NCBI GenBank assembly: GCA_001986395.2
Contig: MQVO02000006.1
Coordinates: forward strand, 1,302,001 to 1,366,000
DNA length: 64,000 nucleotides
Source: Irpex lacteus
Lineage: Eukaryota; Basidiomycota; Agaricomycetes; Polyporales; Irpicaceae
Direction of reading: 5' to 3'
Below are positions 42,739 to 52,657 of the stretch, piece by piece. Each line of letters opens with the position of its first letter. Position 1 is the stretch's first letter. Below the pieces are notes generated by a model. That model saw only the letters and a list, made by a program, of their open reading frames with translations, did not search any database and was not told the DNA's origin. Made by a program: the position numbers and the translations under genes.

Positions 42739-44320
42739 CTAAGACGTCGCAAAGTTTACTAGCCCCTTCTCTGTCAAATGCTGTACTATCGATTCAACCT
42801 GCAACGCAAAATATACCATGAGCTTTCTAAGTAACACGGAGATTGGCACAGAGAGAGAACGTACATTCGCAGCAGTGATCCGTATCTGACTATCCCACTG
42901 CTTCGTATACGGCGCCCCCGTATCCTCCGTCTCCTGCTCAACATCCCCCAACCCACCCGCCTTCCCCTGCGCCCCATCCTCATCGCCCGTATCATCAAAC
43001 CAAATCAACCTCTCCACCTGATCAATCGTCCCCTTCAGCCGTCCCTGCTCAATCATCTTCCTCGCCATCGTCTCCGCCGCCGCAGGCGCCAAATCCAACA
43101 ACGCACCTAACCCCCTAAAGCTGATGTTATCGTAGATCTTCGAACTGGCCAGTAAGTTGTGTTCCATGACGGCTCGGTCCAGTACGGTGGAGGGGCCCGT
43201 GCGTTTGCTGATCGGGTCGGAAGGGGAGTCGGAGTCGTCGAAGGAGGAGGCGACGCGGTCGGAGGAGGAGAGCGAGATCTTGGCGAGTTGGTGTTGTTTG
43301 AGGGTGCCTTCGAAGTCTTTGATCTCGTCGGAGCGAAGGATCCGTCCGAGGAACATCTTGGTGAGGATGTTGTAGGTGGAGAGTTCGGAGGTGCGTTCGT
43401 CTCGGCAGAGGGAGGCGAGTTGGCGGGAGCGGTTGGGGCCTGCGGGGGCGAGGACTGCGCAGGTTACTGCTGCTGATCTACAGTGATGTTGGTGGTGAGA
43501 TATGAAAGATTGGAAGTATTGGAAGGAAGGAGGAGTGTGGCACTTACAGCATGTGCTTTCGCTCTTCCTCTTCGATCTCTGCTACGTAGCTCAGCTCATG
43601 GTACCGAGATGCAGCTTCGAGGAACCGTCGGGAGTAATCGTGTATACGCGCTTGGCAGAGCTTGAACTGGAGCGTCAGCTCTTTGTCCGAAGTCGTGTGC
43701 GCGAGGGAGGCGGCGCGGTTGTAGTACGTCTCGGCTTGCACTGAGTCCTCTTCTTCTAGGTACAAACGAACGATGCGGACGTATATCCGTAGCTTCTCCT
43801 CGTCTGTTCTGTATGATCAAGTATTAGAGTGTAGTCGATATAGTAGATCAGTGAGGCGTACCGTCCACCTGCGTCCAATGATACGCCTGTGAGCACTCTT
43901 GCTGCTTCACTCCAGTCCTCTTCGCTCTCCAAAATATCAGCCAGAATCAGTCTTAACGAGTTCACCTGCACATAGCGTCAAGATTTAGCGAACTGATGAG
44001 ACATGTCCAGATGCGATGAAACCCACTTGTTCCTCGTAACTGACGAGCCGTGGTTGCACCACACGCAGCGAATCGTTGACAATCTCCTTTCTCAGCTCTA
44101 CGTTTTGAATGGCCTTCGTGCTGAGACTCTTGGCGAGTTCCTGGAGCACTATCCGTCCGGTGACTACGCTGTCTTGCAGCACGACTTCGAGGATCTGGTG
44201 CACATCCTGCTGGACGGTGGCGGGATCTGCTCTGGCGAGCACGTCGGTCAGCAGCGAGACGTACGCTGCGCCTTTATCCTTTTGTGGCAATGCCGACGCC
44301 TGAGCGAGTTTGGCCTCCAT
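42739..44320 (-). CDS. CSN4: COP9 signalosome subunit 4
   Basis: CSN4 is a PCI subunit of the COP9 signalosome, which removes Nedd8 from cullins. From ATG 44320 the spliced protein reads MEAKLAQASALPQKDKGAAY, then helical TPR-like repeats: LRLILADILESEEDWSEAAR near 43950, KLRIYVRIVRLYLEEEDSVQ with AETYYNRAA (43790-43720), a block near 43660 (LQFKLCQARIHDYSRRFLEA) and SYVAEIEEEERKHMLSAAVT with CAVLAPAGPNRSRQLASL. The PCI domain covers 43380-42980 (NILTKMFLGRILRSDEIKDF, ...DRAVMEHNLLASSKIYDNIS, LLDLAPAAAETMARKMIEQG). It ends VESIVQHLTEKGLVNFATS across a last intron. A frame upstream of 44320 lacks an ATG. Length, about 430-440 residues, is normal. Adjacent to but convergent with CTK1, with a 201-bp gap. 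Confidence 0.92.
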
Positions 44321-45006
44321 GGCTGTAAATGAGTGAGTGGCTTGCGAGTCCCAGGACGCTGTGGCGGGAAACACGCGTTGGTCAGACGCCCATTTACGCG
44401 TCGCTCACGTGCTGCTAGCTATTGGCGAGATGTGATTGGATAACTCAGCCTTTATCTTCAGGCATCTCTTGCTTGGCTCTGGTTGGTTCTGCGATGTATC
44501 ATTCAGATGCATTGCTCGTCCGAGATGTGTTTTGGCTTGAACTGATGGAGGAGCGGCTGTAGTGCTACCTTATTAGGCAGTCAAATTGCCAAATAGGGGT
44601 GATAGTAACCGGCATCGTCGCGGCATCCCGGTGGCCACTGTCGAACTGCTCTCATCATCACTTCAGGCTGAGAGGTGGCAGAGTGTGATTGCACTGTGAT
44701 TGGAAGGTTGTCGCTGTTGTCCAGGAGATTTCGAGTGATCCGAAATCATTTACCCCCATCAGCCCTCATTATCCCTGGCACCAGCATTCCCCCGCCAATT
44801 CCTCACAGGTCTTCCTCCATCTCCTCCCTGCCTCCTCCTCCCTGTTCTGCCTTGGAACGGCGACGCCTGGACAACTCGCAAGGCTGCGCTGACTTACCAC
44901 CTTCTTCGTTCTTTCGGCTGCCGACATTACTAAGTTATTCTGCTCAGCTGCTAGCCAGTTGCCGAACTTTTATTCTCCTCACGACCGTCCGCACCTCGAG
45001 TTATCC
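44321..45006. promoter_or_regulatory. Divergent promoter region, CSN4 and the WPY/YP-repeat locus
   Basis: 686 bp between two divergent start codons. A pyrimidine-rich stretch (about 44750-44990, many TCC and CTC) lies just upstream of ATG 45007, typical of strong fungal leaders. No TATA box is obvious. Confidence 0.5.
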
Positions 45007-47546
45007 ATGGCACACCTCCTGCACAATCCATTCCAAAAGCCGTTCGAGTTCCCCAGACAAGGACCTCTGCTTACGCCTCCTGAGACCGAGCTAGAGCACC
45101 AGACGCAGCACCAGACAGTACCGCTGCCCAGCACTAATGGTCTAGGTATCGAGCTTGAGCCAGCTCCGACTCATCGCTCTATCTCTGTGACAGAGGTCCC
45201 CATATCACGCAGAATGCAGTACATCCAGTCGGGTCCCCGTGAAGCCAGGGAACGCACTGTGCACAGGAGTGTCCGGTGGCTGGTCGTCGTTACCCCTCCG
45301 CTGTCGTTCTCACAGGAGCATGGGAGCTTCGGGCACAATTTGTCCGTGGGCTCGCCTGAAAGGCTTTCGCAAGGCATCTTAATGCCTTTGCTACAGACGG
45401 TGCGTTCTCATACAGCCTGAAAATTTGCAAAGTACTAAATCCTCCGGACCCCTAGATGAGCAGCCAGCTCTCTGCCATCGCGCGCGAGTTCGCATTTCCC
45501 AGCACCGCAGGCCTCTGTCTGTACCTGCACACATCTCACGGTGGCATCTCCATTACACCCCGGATTACAGACGAATCCTGGCCCCTGCTATGGGCTCATC
45601 TCTTCGAACCACGGAGTCCAACAGCATCAACATCAGCACCGCAACTGCCAATAGGTGGTCGGATAGAGTTTGACATTGATCCCACCAAAGCTCGCTGGCT
45701 AGACGCGTGGCTAGGACTCCTACGACGAGAGAACCTCGACGTCCCCGTCTCCGCCGCACCCTCTCGGCGTGGCTCACTCTCGCATTTCAGAGAAGACAGC
45801 CGTACGTCCTTCCATGACGACCGCACAGAAGAACCGCTCGACGGCGCTCCGGTCATACTGCCTCCCCGGCCATCGAGAACCCCAGGGCACAGACACGTTC
45901 CCAGGAAACTCTCCCTTCTTGACCGATTGGAGTCTGCTTCTGCGAGATCTGGCTCGCGCTTGGCGACCCGGACCGCGAACTCACCCAGCCCTCCTGCCTT
46001 CCTCGACGCACCGCAGCGTCCGTCCATTGGACTGTCTCCTATCGTACAAGAAGACGAACCGAAGACGGCGCAGAAGGACATCGATGTCTTCGTCAACTCG
46101 TGGCGCGCGAGTGCGTCGATCGCCGTACCGAGTCCGTTCCACGCAACAGGGCAGACAAGCCTCGACCCAGTCAACTTACCCAACAACATCGAGATCACAG
46201 GCGACGACGACGACGTCCGCTCCGAGCTCGACCTGAACGACTTCCAATGGTCCGTATCCTCCGTCGGGCCCCCAGAATACGATGCGTACGACTACGAAGA
46301 CGACGACTTCGACACCGAGTCCTGGCGCCTTCCCTCCGTACACATGGACCGCCGCGGCGAAGGCTCCGTCTGCCTCACACCAACAACGTGCACCTCATGG
46401 GGCCCGTCCGACTTCGACTTAGACCTCGACGCACGGGGGTTATATGCATCTCACTTCGCCGCCCTCGCCATGACACCCTCCTACTCGCCGGACATCGCGA
46501 CCAGGATGCTGGAAGATTGCCCGCCCACGCCCTCCACCGCGACGTCGTGGGGTCCTCCGCTTGAATGGCCGCCCTCGCCCGTGCGCTCTGAGTTGTCGTA
46601 CGTTGGGTCTGTCGATTTGGGACAGAGGGCTATGTCGGAGGTCCCGTTGACGCCGTCGACGGCTACTTCGTGGGGCCCGCCGTTGTCGTATCCTCCTTCG
46701 CCGGTTACGCCGTACCACGTGCATTCTCCTGATATTGGACAGCGTACGTTCGATATCGAGGTTCCACGTTTGGCGCCTGCTCCTCGTCCTCGCAGACTTG
46801 ATGCGGATGCTGAGGTTGGCGAGGGAGAGGGTGCAGAGCCGTGGAGGAACGTCTGGCCATACATCAGTACAACCTCCGCCTCCGCCGAAGCCTCCCCCTA
46901 CACCTTCGTCTTCCCCCAACGTCCCTCCACCCCACCTCCTCTCTCGTCCGAGCCCGCACCAATCCAACCCACTCAAACTCAGGAAGTCGCGCAGTCCCCA
47001 GCGCCATTCGCCTTCGGCTGGCCGTTCTTCGACGTCTCGACGGAACCCACGCCTGCATCTGCTGGGATCCAAGCGCCTCCGGAACACTCGGTTGACCCTG
47101 TTGATCATGAGCTGGAGGATGTTGATGTGGAGGAACGGGAACAGACGCAGAAGCCGAGGGTGAAGAAGATTAGTCCGTTTACTGTTGTGTTTGAGGATGA
47201 GGTTGCGGCTACGGCTGTGGTTGCTTCGCGAGCTGGAGAGGAGGAGGAAGCTCCTGCTAGTCACGTTTGGCCGTACTTTGATGCTTCGAATGCGGTTGAG
47301 GTGGCAGAGGCGTCCGTCCTACCTGGTCCTTCCAACCACATTACACCATCAGAGCCTTCAACTACCTCTCGAGAGGTAGTAGACGCACCCACCCCAGAAC
47401 ACGCCGCACCCTGGAACCACGTCTGGCCCTACACCGAAGACGAGCTCGCACCCTTCCGCGCCCTAAGCCACATCTGGCCCTACTCCGCCCTGTTCAACGC
47501 TGACGCACCCGTCCCGGACGGACCCTGGAACTTTGTGTGGCCCTAA
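45007..47546 (+). CDS. Unrecognised protein with WPY and SWGP repeats (5' part of the repeat locus)
   Basis: I do not recognise a family. Two exons are clear: 45007-45399, then 45456 onward, joined in phase 0 so that ILMPLLQT runs into MSSQLSAIAREFAFP. The first ~200 residues look globular (RSVRWLVVVTPPLSFSQEHG; GLCLYLHTSHGGISITPRIT; RIEFDIDPTKARWLDAWLGL). After that the protein is Pro/Ser/Asp-rich and disordered. Three copies of a TPSTATSWGPP-type unit centre on TGG codons at 46398, 46548 and 46671 (spacing 50 and 41 residues). Then six WPY-like motifs follow: NVWPYI, FGWPFFD, HVWPYFD, HVWPYTE, HIWPYSA and FVWP, the last followed at once by TAA (47544). The frame beyond that stop stays open and leads straight into the YP-repeat exons, so this may be the first part of one larger gene. 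Confidence 0.7.
46377..46790 (+). repeat. Three SWGP coding repeats
   Basis: Degenerate units of 41-50 residues with the core TP[ST]TATSWGPP followed by PPSPV and, in the later two, DIGQR or DLGQR. The second and third copies are most alike. Confidence 0.75.
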
Positions 47547-47573
47547 CCTAAACCGGTGTATAATGGACTTTTG

Positions 47574-50500
47574 ATGATGGAGGAGTCGAATGCGAGGGTT
47601 GATTATCCGTTCTTTAATCTCTGTAAGTCTTCATCTCAGTTTTTTTTAATTGTTGTGCGTGTTTTTGGGAAAGGGATGGGAACTGATGAATGTGGTGGTG
47701 GTGTGGTAGATCCGGCGGTGTATCCCCAGTTTGAGCTGTATCCGGAGGTTTCTGGGACGTTGCACCATAGGGCTCCGACGAAGCTTGTGGTGGAGTTGGA
47801 GGCGACGTACCCTGCTGTTCAACCTTGTGAGTAAATCGCAAAGCTCTGCTCTGCTCTTGCTGTTTGCTGATGTGTGGTGTGGTCTGTGTTAGATCGTTCC
47901 GTATACCCTCACCTGGAGATCTACCCCGGCGCGCCGATGTCGGACGTCTACACCAACGTCGTCGTCTCTCTTTCACGTGAGGAGAAGAGCTATTACCCCG
48001 CGATCGATCTCTGTACGTTCTGCTTTCTATATGAGCTACTGAGTTCGCGTGCGATGACTGACTGATTGATGGTTAATGTAGATGGCCCGGTTTATCCTTC
48101 GGACGTCCAGATGTACCCGTGGAACGTGTATAACCTCTATCTCCCTGCCAATGGTACTTCGAAACTCGATGTAGATGGCCCAGTTCACTCTTTGGATGTC
48201 CAACTGTACCCATGGAACGTGTATAACCTCTACCCCGCGGTCAATGGTGCTTCGAAGTCAAAACAGCTTGCAAGTCTCCCGGTCTCGACGCTTACCTCTG
48301 GCTACCGGTGGAATGTGTATAACCTCTATCCTGCGGTTAACGGTGCTTCGAAGACACAACAGCTCCCAAGTCTTCCGGTCTCGACGCTCACCTCTGACTA
48401 CCCGTGGAACGTGTATAACCTCTATCCTGCGGTTAACGGTGCTTCGAAGACACAACAGCTCCCAAGTCTTCCGGTCTCGACGCTCACCTCTGACTACCCG
48501 TGGAACGTGTATAACCTCTATCCTGCGGTTAACGGTGCTTCGAAGACACAGCAGCTCGAAGGGTTCCTCGTCTTGACGCTCACTCCTGGCTACCCTACTC
48601 TGAACCTCTGTGAGTATCCTGTCTACCACCGCTCTCACGCACAAAAAGACTTACGCTTGGCTTATAGATGCTCCCGTCTACCCGTATAACCTCGACAACA
48701 TCTATCCTCCCGTAAAAGCTGACATTGAAGGCGTTACGTGGACCGACGCTCTCTCGACTCGTTTGGAGGCTGTCTATCCGGCAGTGCAGATTTGTGAGTT
48801 AGCTGTGGTGTAGCCGAATGCAATCTTGAAGCTGATCGGACGGTTAGATGCTCCTGTGTACCCGCATAATGTGGAGAATATCTACCCTGCAGTCAAGGTG
48901 CAGAAGGCTATGGAAGCGACCTCGAGGCCTTCTGGTGCTTTGAAGGCTCTCGAGGTTCGGCTGCCTGTTGTCTACCCGAACTTGACGCTCTGTAAGTCCT
49001 GATCTTGCTTCACTCCTTTGAAGTCTGTCGCTGACTCTTATGGGTAGATTCGCCAGTGTACCCACACAACGTGATGGAGATCTATCCCGCTGTAGTCACC
49101 TCAAGTCGCAAGTCTTCCATCAATGGTCTTGAGTCCATCGTCGTTCGATTGTCTGCATCCTATCCCACACTCGATATTTGTAAGTCCGACTGTGTTATAT
49201 CAGGAGCACATAGGCTGACACAATTGGTGTAGATCCTGTCGGATACCCGTGGAGTCTGAGTAACATCTATCCCTCCGTCGTAGCAGAGACGTTGGCCCGT
49301 ATCGTCGTCTTGGAGCATAAGACCGAATATCCTCACGTCCAACCCTGTAAGTGCTTCACGCCGTCTATCCTGAGCAGCGGACTCATATCTTCAATAGATC
49401 AACCAGTGTACCCGTACAACGTCGAGGCTATCTACCCAGCCGTCACCGTAACTGTAGAAGAGAAGCGTCCCATTCGCAGCGCCACCAGGCACAAGAACCC
49501 AGTTCACAGGACTCAGCATAGTCACCATGCGAAGCGTTCGCTGAGCACCTCCAAGATTCACGTGCCGCCGGTACCTCCGCTCCCGCAGAACGTCCAGTCG
49601 TGGCGCCCTATCAACCCGACCTCTCGTGCGCCGTTATCTGGTAAACGAGTCTATGTAGGCCTCCCGGTACAGCTTGCCCCGCAGTACCCGCGTATCTGTC
49701 CTTGTATGTCCCACTCCTTTTCTACAGCTGAACTTCATGACTAACTAGTTTATAGATCCTTCCGTCTACCCGCACCTCGAGATATATCCTGAAATGCCCG
49801 CTGAGAACGTCGTCCGGCCAGTCGCACCAAGGCGAAAAGCGAAACGCACGCACCTCGAGCTTCACCAACTCGTCTTCGCTTCCACCTCCACCTCTGGTTT
49901 CGCTCCACGGCGGCAACCAAAGTTCACTCACTTGCAGTTACACGAGAAGATCTTCGGCCCCCTCGTATCACCGCCCACGTCCCCTCGAAGATTGCCCGTG
50001 CCACCACAGATTGCCGTGCCTCCCCGACCAGCACTCTCCATCGTCGAGCCCACCTCAGCGATCTCTCAGAGCCCGTCGTCGGCCTCTCCCAGCACCCGCG
50101 CACGCTCAGGCACAGTCAGCCAACGACCCGTACTCCCCACACCACCACCACCGCAAGCCGACTCTCCACCAAAGGTAACCAGACGCCTTCCCTCTATCCC
50201 GCAAAACGGCTCTCCTAGAGGTCTCCCCTCTGATCCTGCTATGATCCGCCGGACGTCGATGATGCCAGTAGTCAACAAATCTCCGTCGTTCTCGCCTCTG
50301 TCGACTGTACCAGAACCGTCCGAGCTGCACCCCGAGCCGCTCAGCTCGTCGCCGACGCGCAGACCCCTTCCGCAACCCAGGCCGTACGGGTTATCGTCAC
50401 CCGCGACGCCCGACTCACCCGTCCTCCCGCGCTCCGCTCGTCCCATGTCCACTCTCCCACCGCCTCTGAGCAACAACAACCCAGCCAGCCTCTCCCGCTC

Positions 50501-50750
50501 GAACACCCTCCCCCAACGACCGACACCCCGGTCGCGTCGGGGAACGTTGACGACGGGTCCGTCTGGGATCGTCGCGGGCTTGACCAAGGCGTTTGACTCG
50601 AACGACGTGCAGGTCCTCCCGCCTCCGCCGTCCGGGACTTTGTCGTCTACGCTGTCGCAGTTCCCGACGCCGCCCAGGCCGCCGTTGCCCCCCATCCCCG
50701 GTGGAAGGCCTGTGAGCAAGTTGGACCGGTCGAGGTATCCGTATAATTGA
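47574..50750 (+). CDS. YP-module repeat protein from tandem phase-1 exons (3' part of the repeat locus)
   Basis: Not a family I recognise. Ten exons: 47574-47622, 47710-47826, 47893-48012, 48082-48609, 48668-48793, 48848-48991, 49048-49179, 49233-49346, 49398-49703 and 49756-50750. All nine introns are phase 1, and each splits a tyrosine codon (T before GT, AT after AG). The eight complete internal exons are each a multiple of three. Each typically begins YxxPVYPxxxxxIYPxV and ends YPxLxL or similar. Exon four has an internal 96-bp array. The last exon is Pro/Ser/Arg-rich with PxxP-type motifs (RPLPQPRP, RPPLPPIPG), two THLxLHxxxF motifs (49840, 49930) and ends SRYPYN. No signal peptide or membrane segment is seen. 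ATG 47574 is the first after the in-frame TAA at 47544; the true start may instead be 45007. The splice pattern gives high confidence in coding. Confidence 0.78.
48114..48590 (+). repeat. Minisatellite of 93-96 bp, five copies, inside one YP exon
   Basis: Copies begin at 48114, 48207, 48303, 48399 and 48495 (TAC of YPWNVYNLYP). The first step is 93 bp, the other three 96 bp, and the next TAC falls at 48591. The third and fourth copies are almost identical, so this is recent, in-frame expansion (32 residues per unit). Confidence 0.93.
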
Positions 50751-51225
50751 TGTGGTGGTGGCGTTCTTGTGTTGAGGTTCTAATAACCAGTGCTGCGTCC
50801 TCTTCGTCTTCAACATTTCGCTTTCACTGGGGGTTCCCCGCACGTTTTAAACTGTTAGATTCTGTGCTTTTCGTATTTATGTATATTGTATCTACACTAC
50901 TTTCGACTTTTCCTCATTTTTGTTTCGCTACATACCTAGTTGCTTCTTTTTTGTTTGTTTCGAATTTTTTTCTCGCTGTAATTTTCGGAGGAGGATGGAG
51001 GATATGTTTCTACATTGCGAAATGTACTTACTGTGATGGAAGGAGGATACGACAAATACATTCCTACGATTGTTAACGTTATGCTCAAGAATAGCTATTC
51101 AGGTTGGAGTGCGATATATATACAAGTACAGTGTACAGTGTACAGGGATGATATGTGGATCTCAAGAACAGAGTGTGCTCGGACCGATGAAAGCAATCAA
51201 GACATAGTCAAGATACACCGACCCG
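50751..51225. other. Convergent intergenic region
   Basis: 475 bp between the YP-repeat gene and the PUB gene. T-rich downstream of 50750, as expected for a 3' untranslated region. No gene seen. Confidence 0.5.
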
Positions 51226-52326
51226 CTACTCATCGTCGTCATCATCCTCGTTATTATCTACACTCGGGGACACAGTACGTCCATCAAGCGTGCGTCCCGC
51301 ACCAAGCATGCTATGTGGACCCACGGTACTAGTACTAGGCGAAGTGGGAGGCGTCGATCCCTGGCGAGTAGCCGCAGCCGCTTTAGCCTCGCGCAGTTCT
51401 TTCTCTCTTCTCTCGACGAGTGTTCTTGACTTGCGGTCGTCCAAGAATGCTTGTTTGGCCTACATCACCATAAGTCATTTGGCATGAGAGTCTCATTGAA
51501 CACTGTTAACCAGGTTTGGAGACGTACGTTTGCTACACGCGCAGCCTCGGCCGCCTTTTCATCGCGGAACGCACGCTCCCGTCGTTCCTCTTTCTCAGAT
51601 TCACGAGTTAACGCTTCCTGCAAGATCTCAGCACCTATTTGTAGTTCTCGCATGTGTTTCTTCTTGTTGAAGATGTAGTATGGTTGGAAGTTCTCGACCT
51701 AATCATCAGGAACGGAGGTGTGAGTTGCCATACAAAATCAATTGTGGCGAGTGGACGTACCACGGGGTTAAAGCCCATCTAGACGGTTGGAATAAATGTT
51801 AGTGAGGGCTGTGTAGTTGGAAGATGGTATACTGACCGCTACGGCGTATTCTAGTGTACCTTTGGGGTCTACGAGAACCCTCTTGATGAGTGCGTTTGTA
51901 GGTTTGAACCGCAAGTATTTGGGTTCGTCAGGGTTCTGAAGGATATTCTCTGCGATCTTTAGCAACGTCTGCAACATAGAAGTTAGGTTATACGCGTTTC
52001 CTATTTAGAGGTGGGTGTACCTTGAGAGATTCTAATGCTACAGGTCTTGGATTCGGTCTGAGGATAGCAGGATCGATCATCCGCCTGAACTCCTGTCTCT
52101 TGTCGTGGTCCTCATCAAACGGTCTGTACGCAGAGTTTGCAGCTGCTTGCTGTTCAGCTTCTCTACGCTCCCGCAGTCTTCTTTCAAGAGCATCGGCTAC
52201 CTGGCTTGCAGATGGCGCTGCCGCTGACATGGCTGGTGCTCCCTCTGAGAGCGTGTGTCCTTGAGACTGAGCTGTATGTGGGAGAAGTGGCGAGGCTTGC
52301 TCGTGGGTATCGTGGTCTATATCCAT
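51226..52326 (-). CDS. PUB-domain protein (p97/Cdc48 adaptor-like)
   Basis: PUB (PUG) domains bind the C-terminal tail of the Cdc48/p97 AAA ATPase. The core is TLLKIAENILQNPDEPKYLR with FKPTNALIKRVLVDPKGTLE and YAVAMGFNPVVENFQPYYIF, spread over 51975-51660 across introns. An N-terminal region from 52326 is charged (QVADALERRLRERREAEQQA) and a long helical, Arg/Glu-rich segment follows the domain (ILQEALTRESEKEERRERAF, RKSRTLVERREKELREAKAA). The C-terminus is acidic (NNEDDDDDE). No UBX, transglutaminase or UBA domain is visible, so it is not the peptide N-glycanase and not a full UBXN6. An open stretch upstream to about 52410 (SGNWPQEVKEDLPRAILALR) is protein-like and may belong to it through an upstream start that I could not place. 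A role in ubiquitin-linked proteostasis is inferred. Confidence 0.78.
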
Positions 52327-52657
52327 CTGTAGTTGTCCTCGTGTGGGAAGACGTAAAGCGAGGATGGCTCGAGGCAGATCCTCCTTTACCTCCTGTGGCC
52401 AGTTACCACTAATAAAGTTAAAGTCCTAATACAGGTCAGTGACTCCTGATGATGGCGGAAGCGTACTTAATTGAGAAGCGCCCATTATATGGTACTGATC
52501 GGGTCGGGCGCCTGATCTTGATGACGCCGACTGTGCGCCGACAAGCACGTCGCTGTCGGATTCGGAACCGGCGTCGTCGGCGAGACTGGCCTAATTGGCT
52601 TCTTACTCCTCTCCTTCCCGTTCATTATCTGTGCACTCGTCCTCATCGTGCTAGACG
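52327..52657. promoter_or_regulatory. Divergent promoter region, PUB gene and PX gene
   Basis: 331 bp between divergent start codons (52326 minus, 52658 plus). Part of it (52330-52410) may be coding for the PUB gene. Confidence 0.4.

Noticed and set aside
46440..47264. Minus-strand frame of 274 residues
   Set aside because: It is antisense to the WPY-repeat coding exon, is Arg/Gly-rich low complexity, and has no splice or start support.
47535..47582. 48-bp intron that would remove the TAA at 47544
   Set aside because: It is in frame and has a CTAAC-like branch site, but the donor (GTGTGG) is weak and only about 11 bases would separate it from the branch point. I left it as a possibility, not a call.
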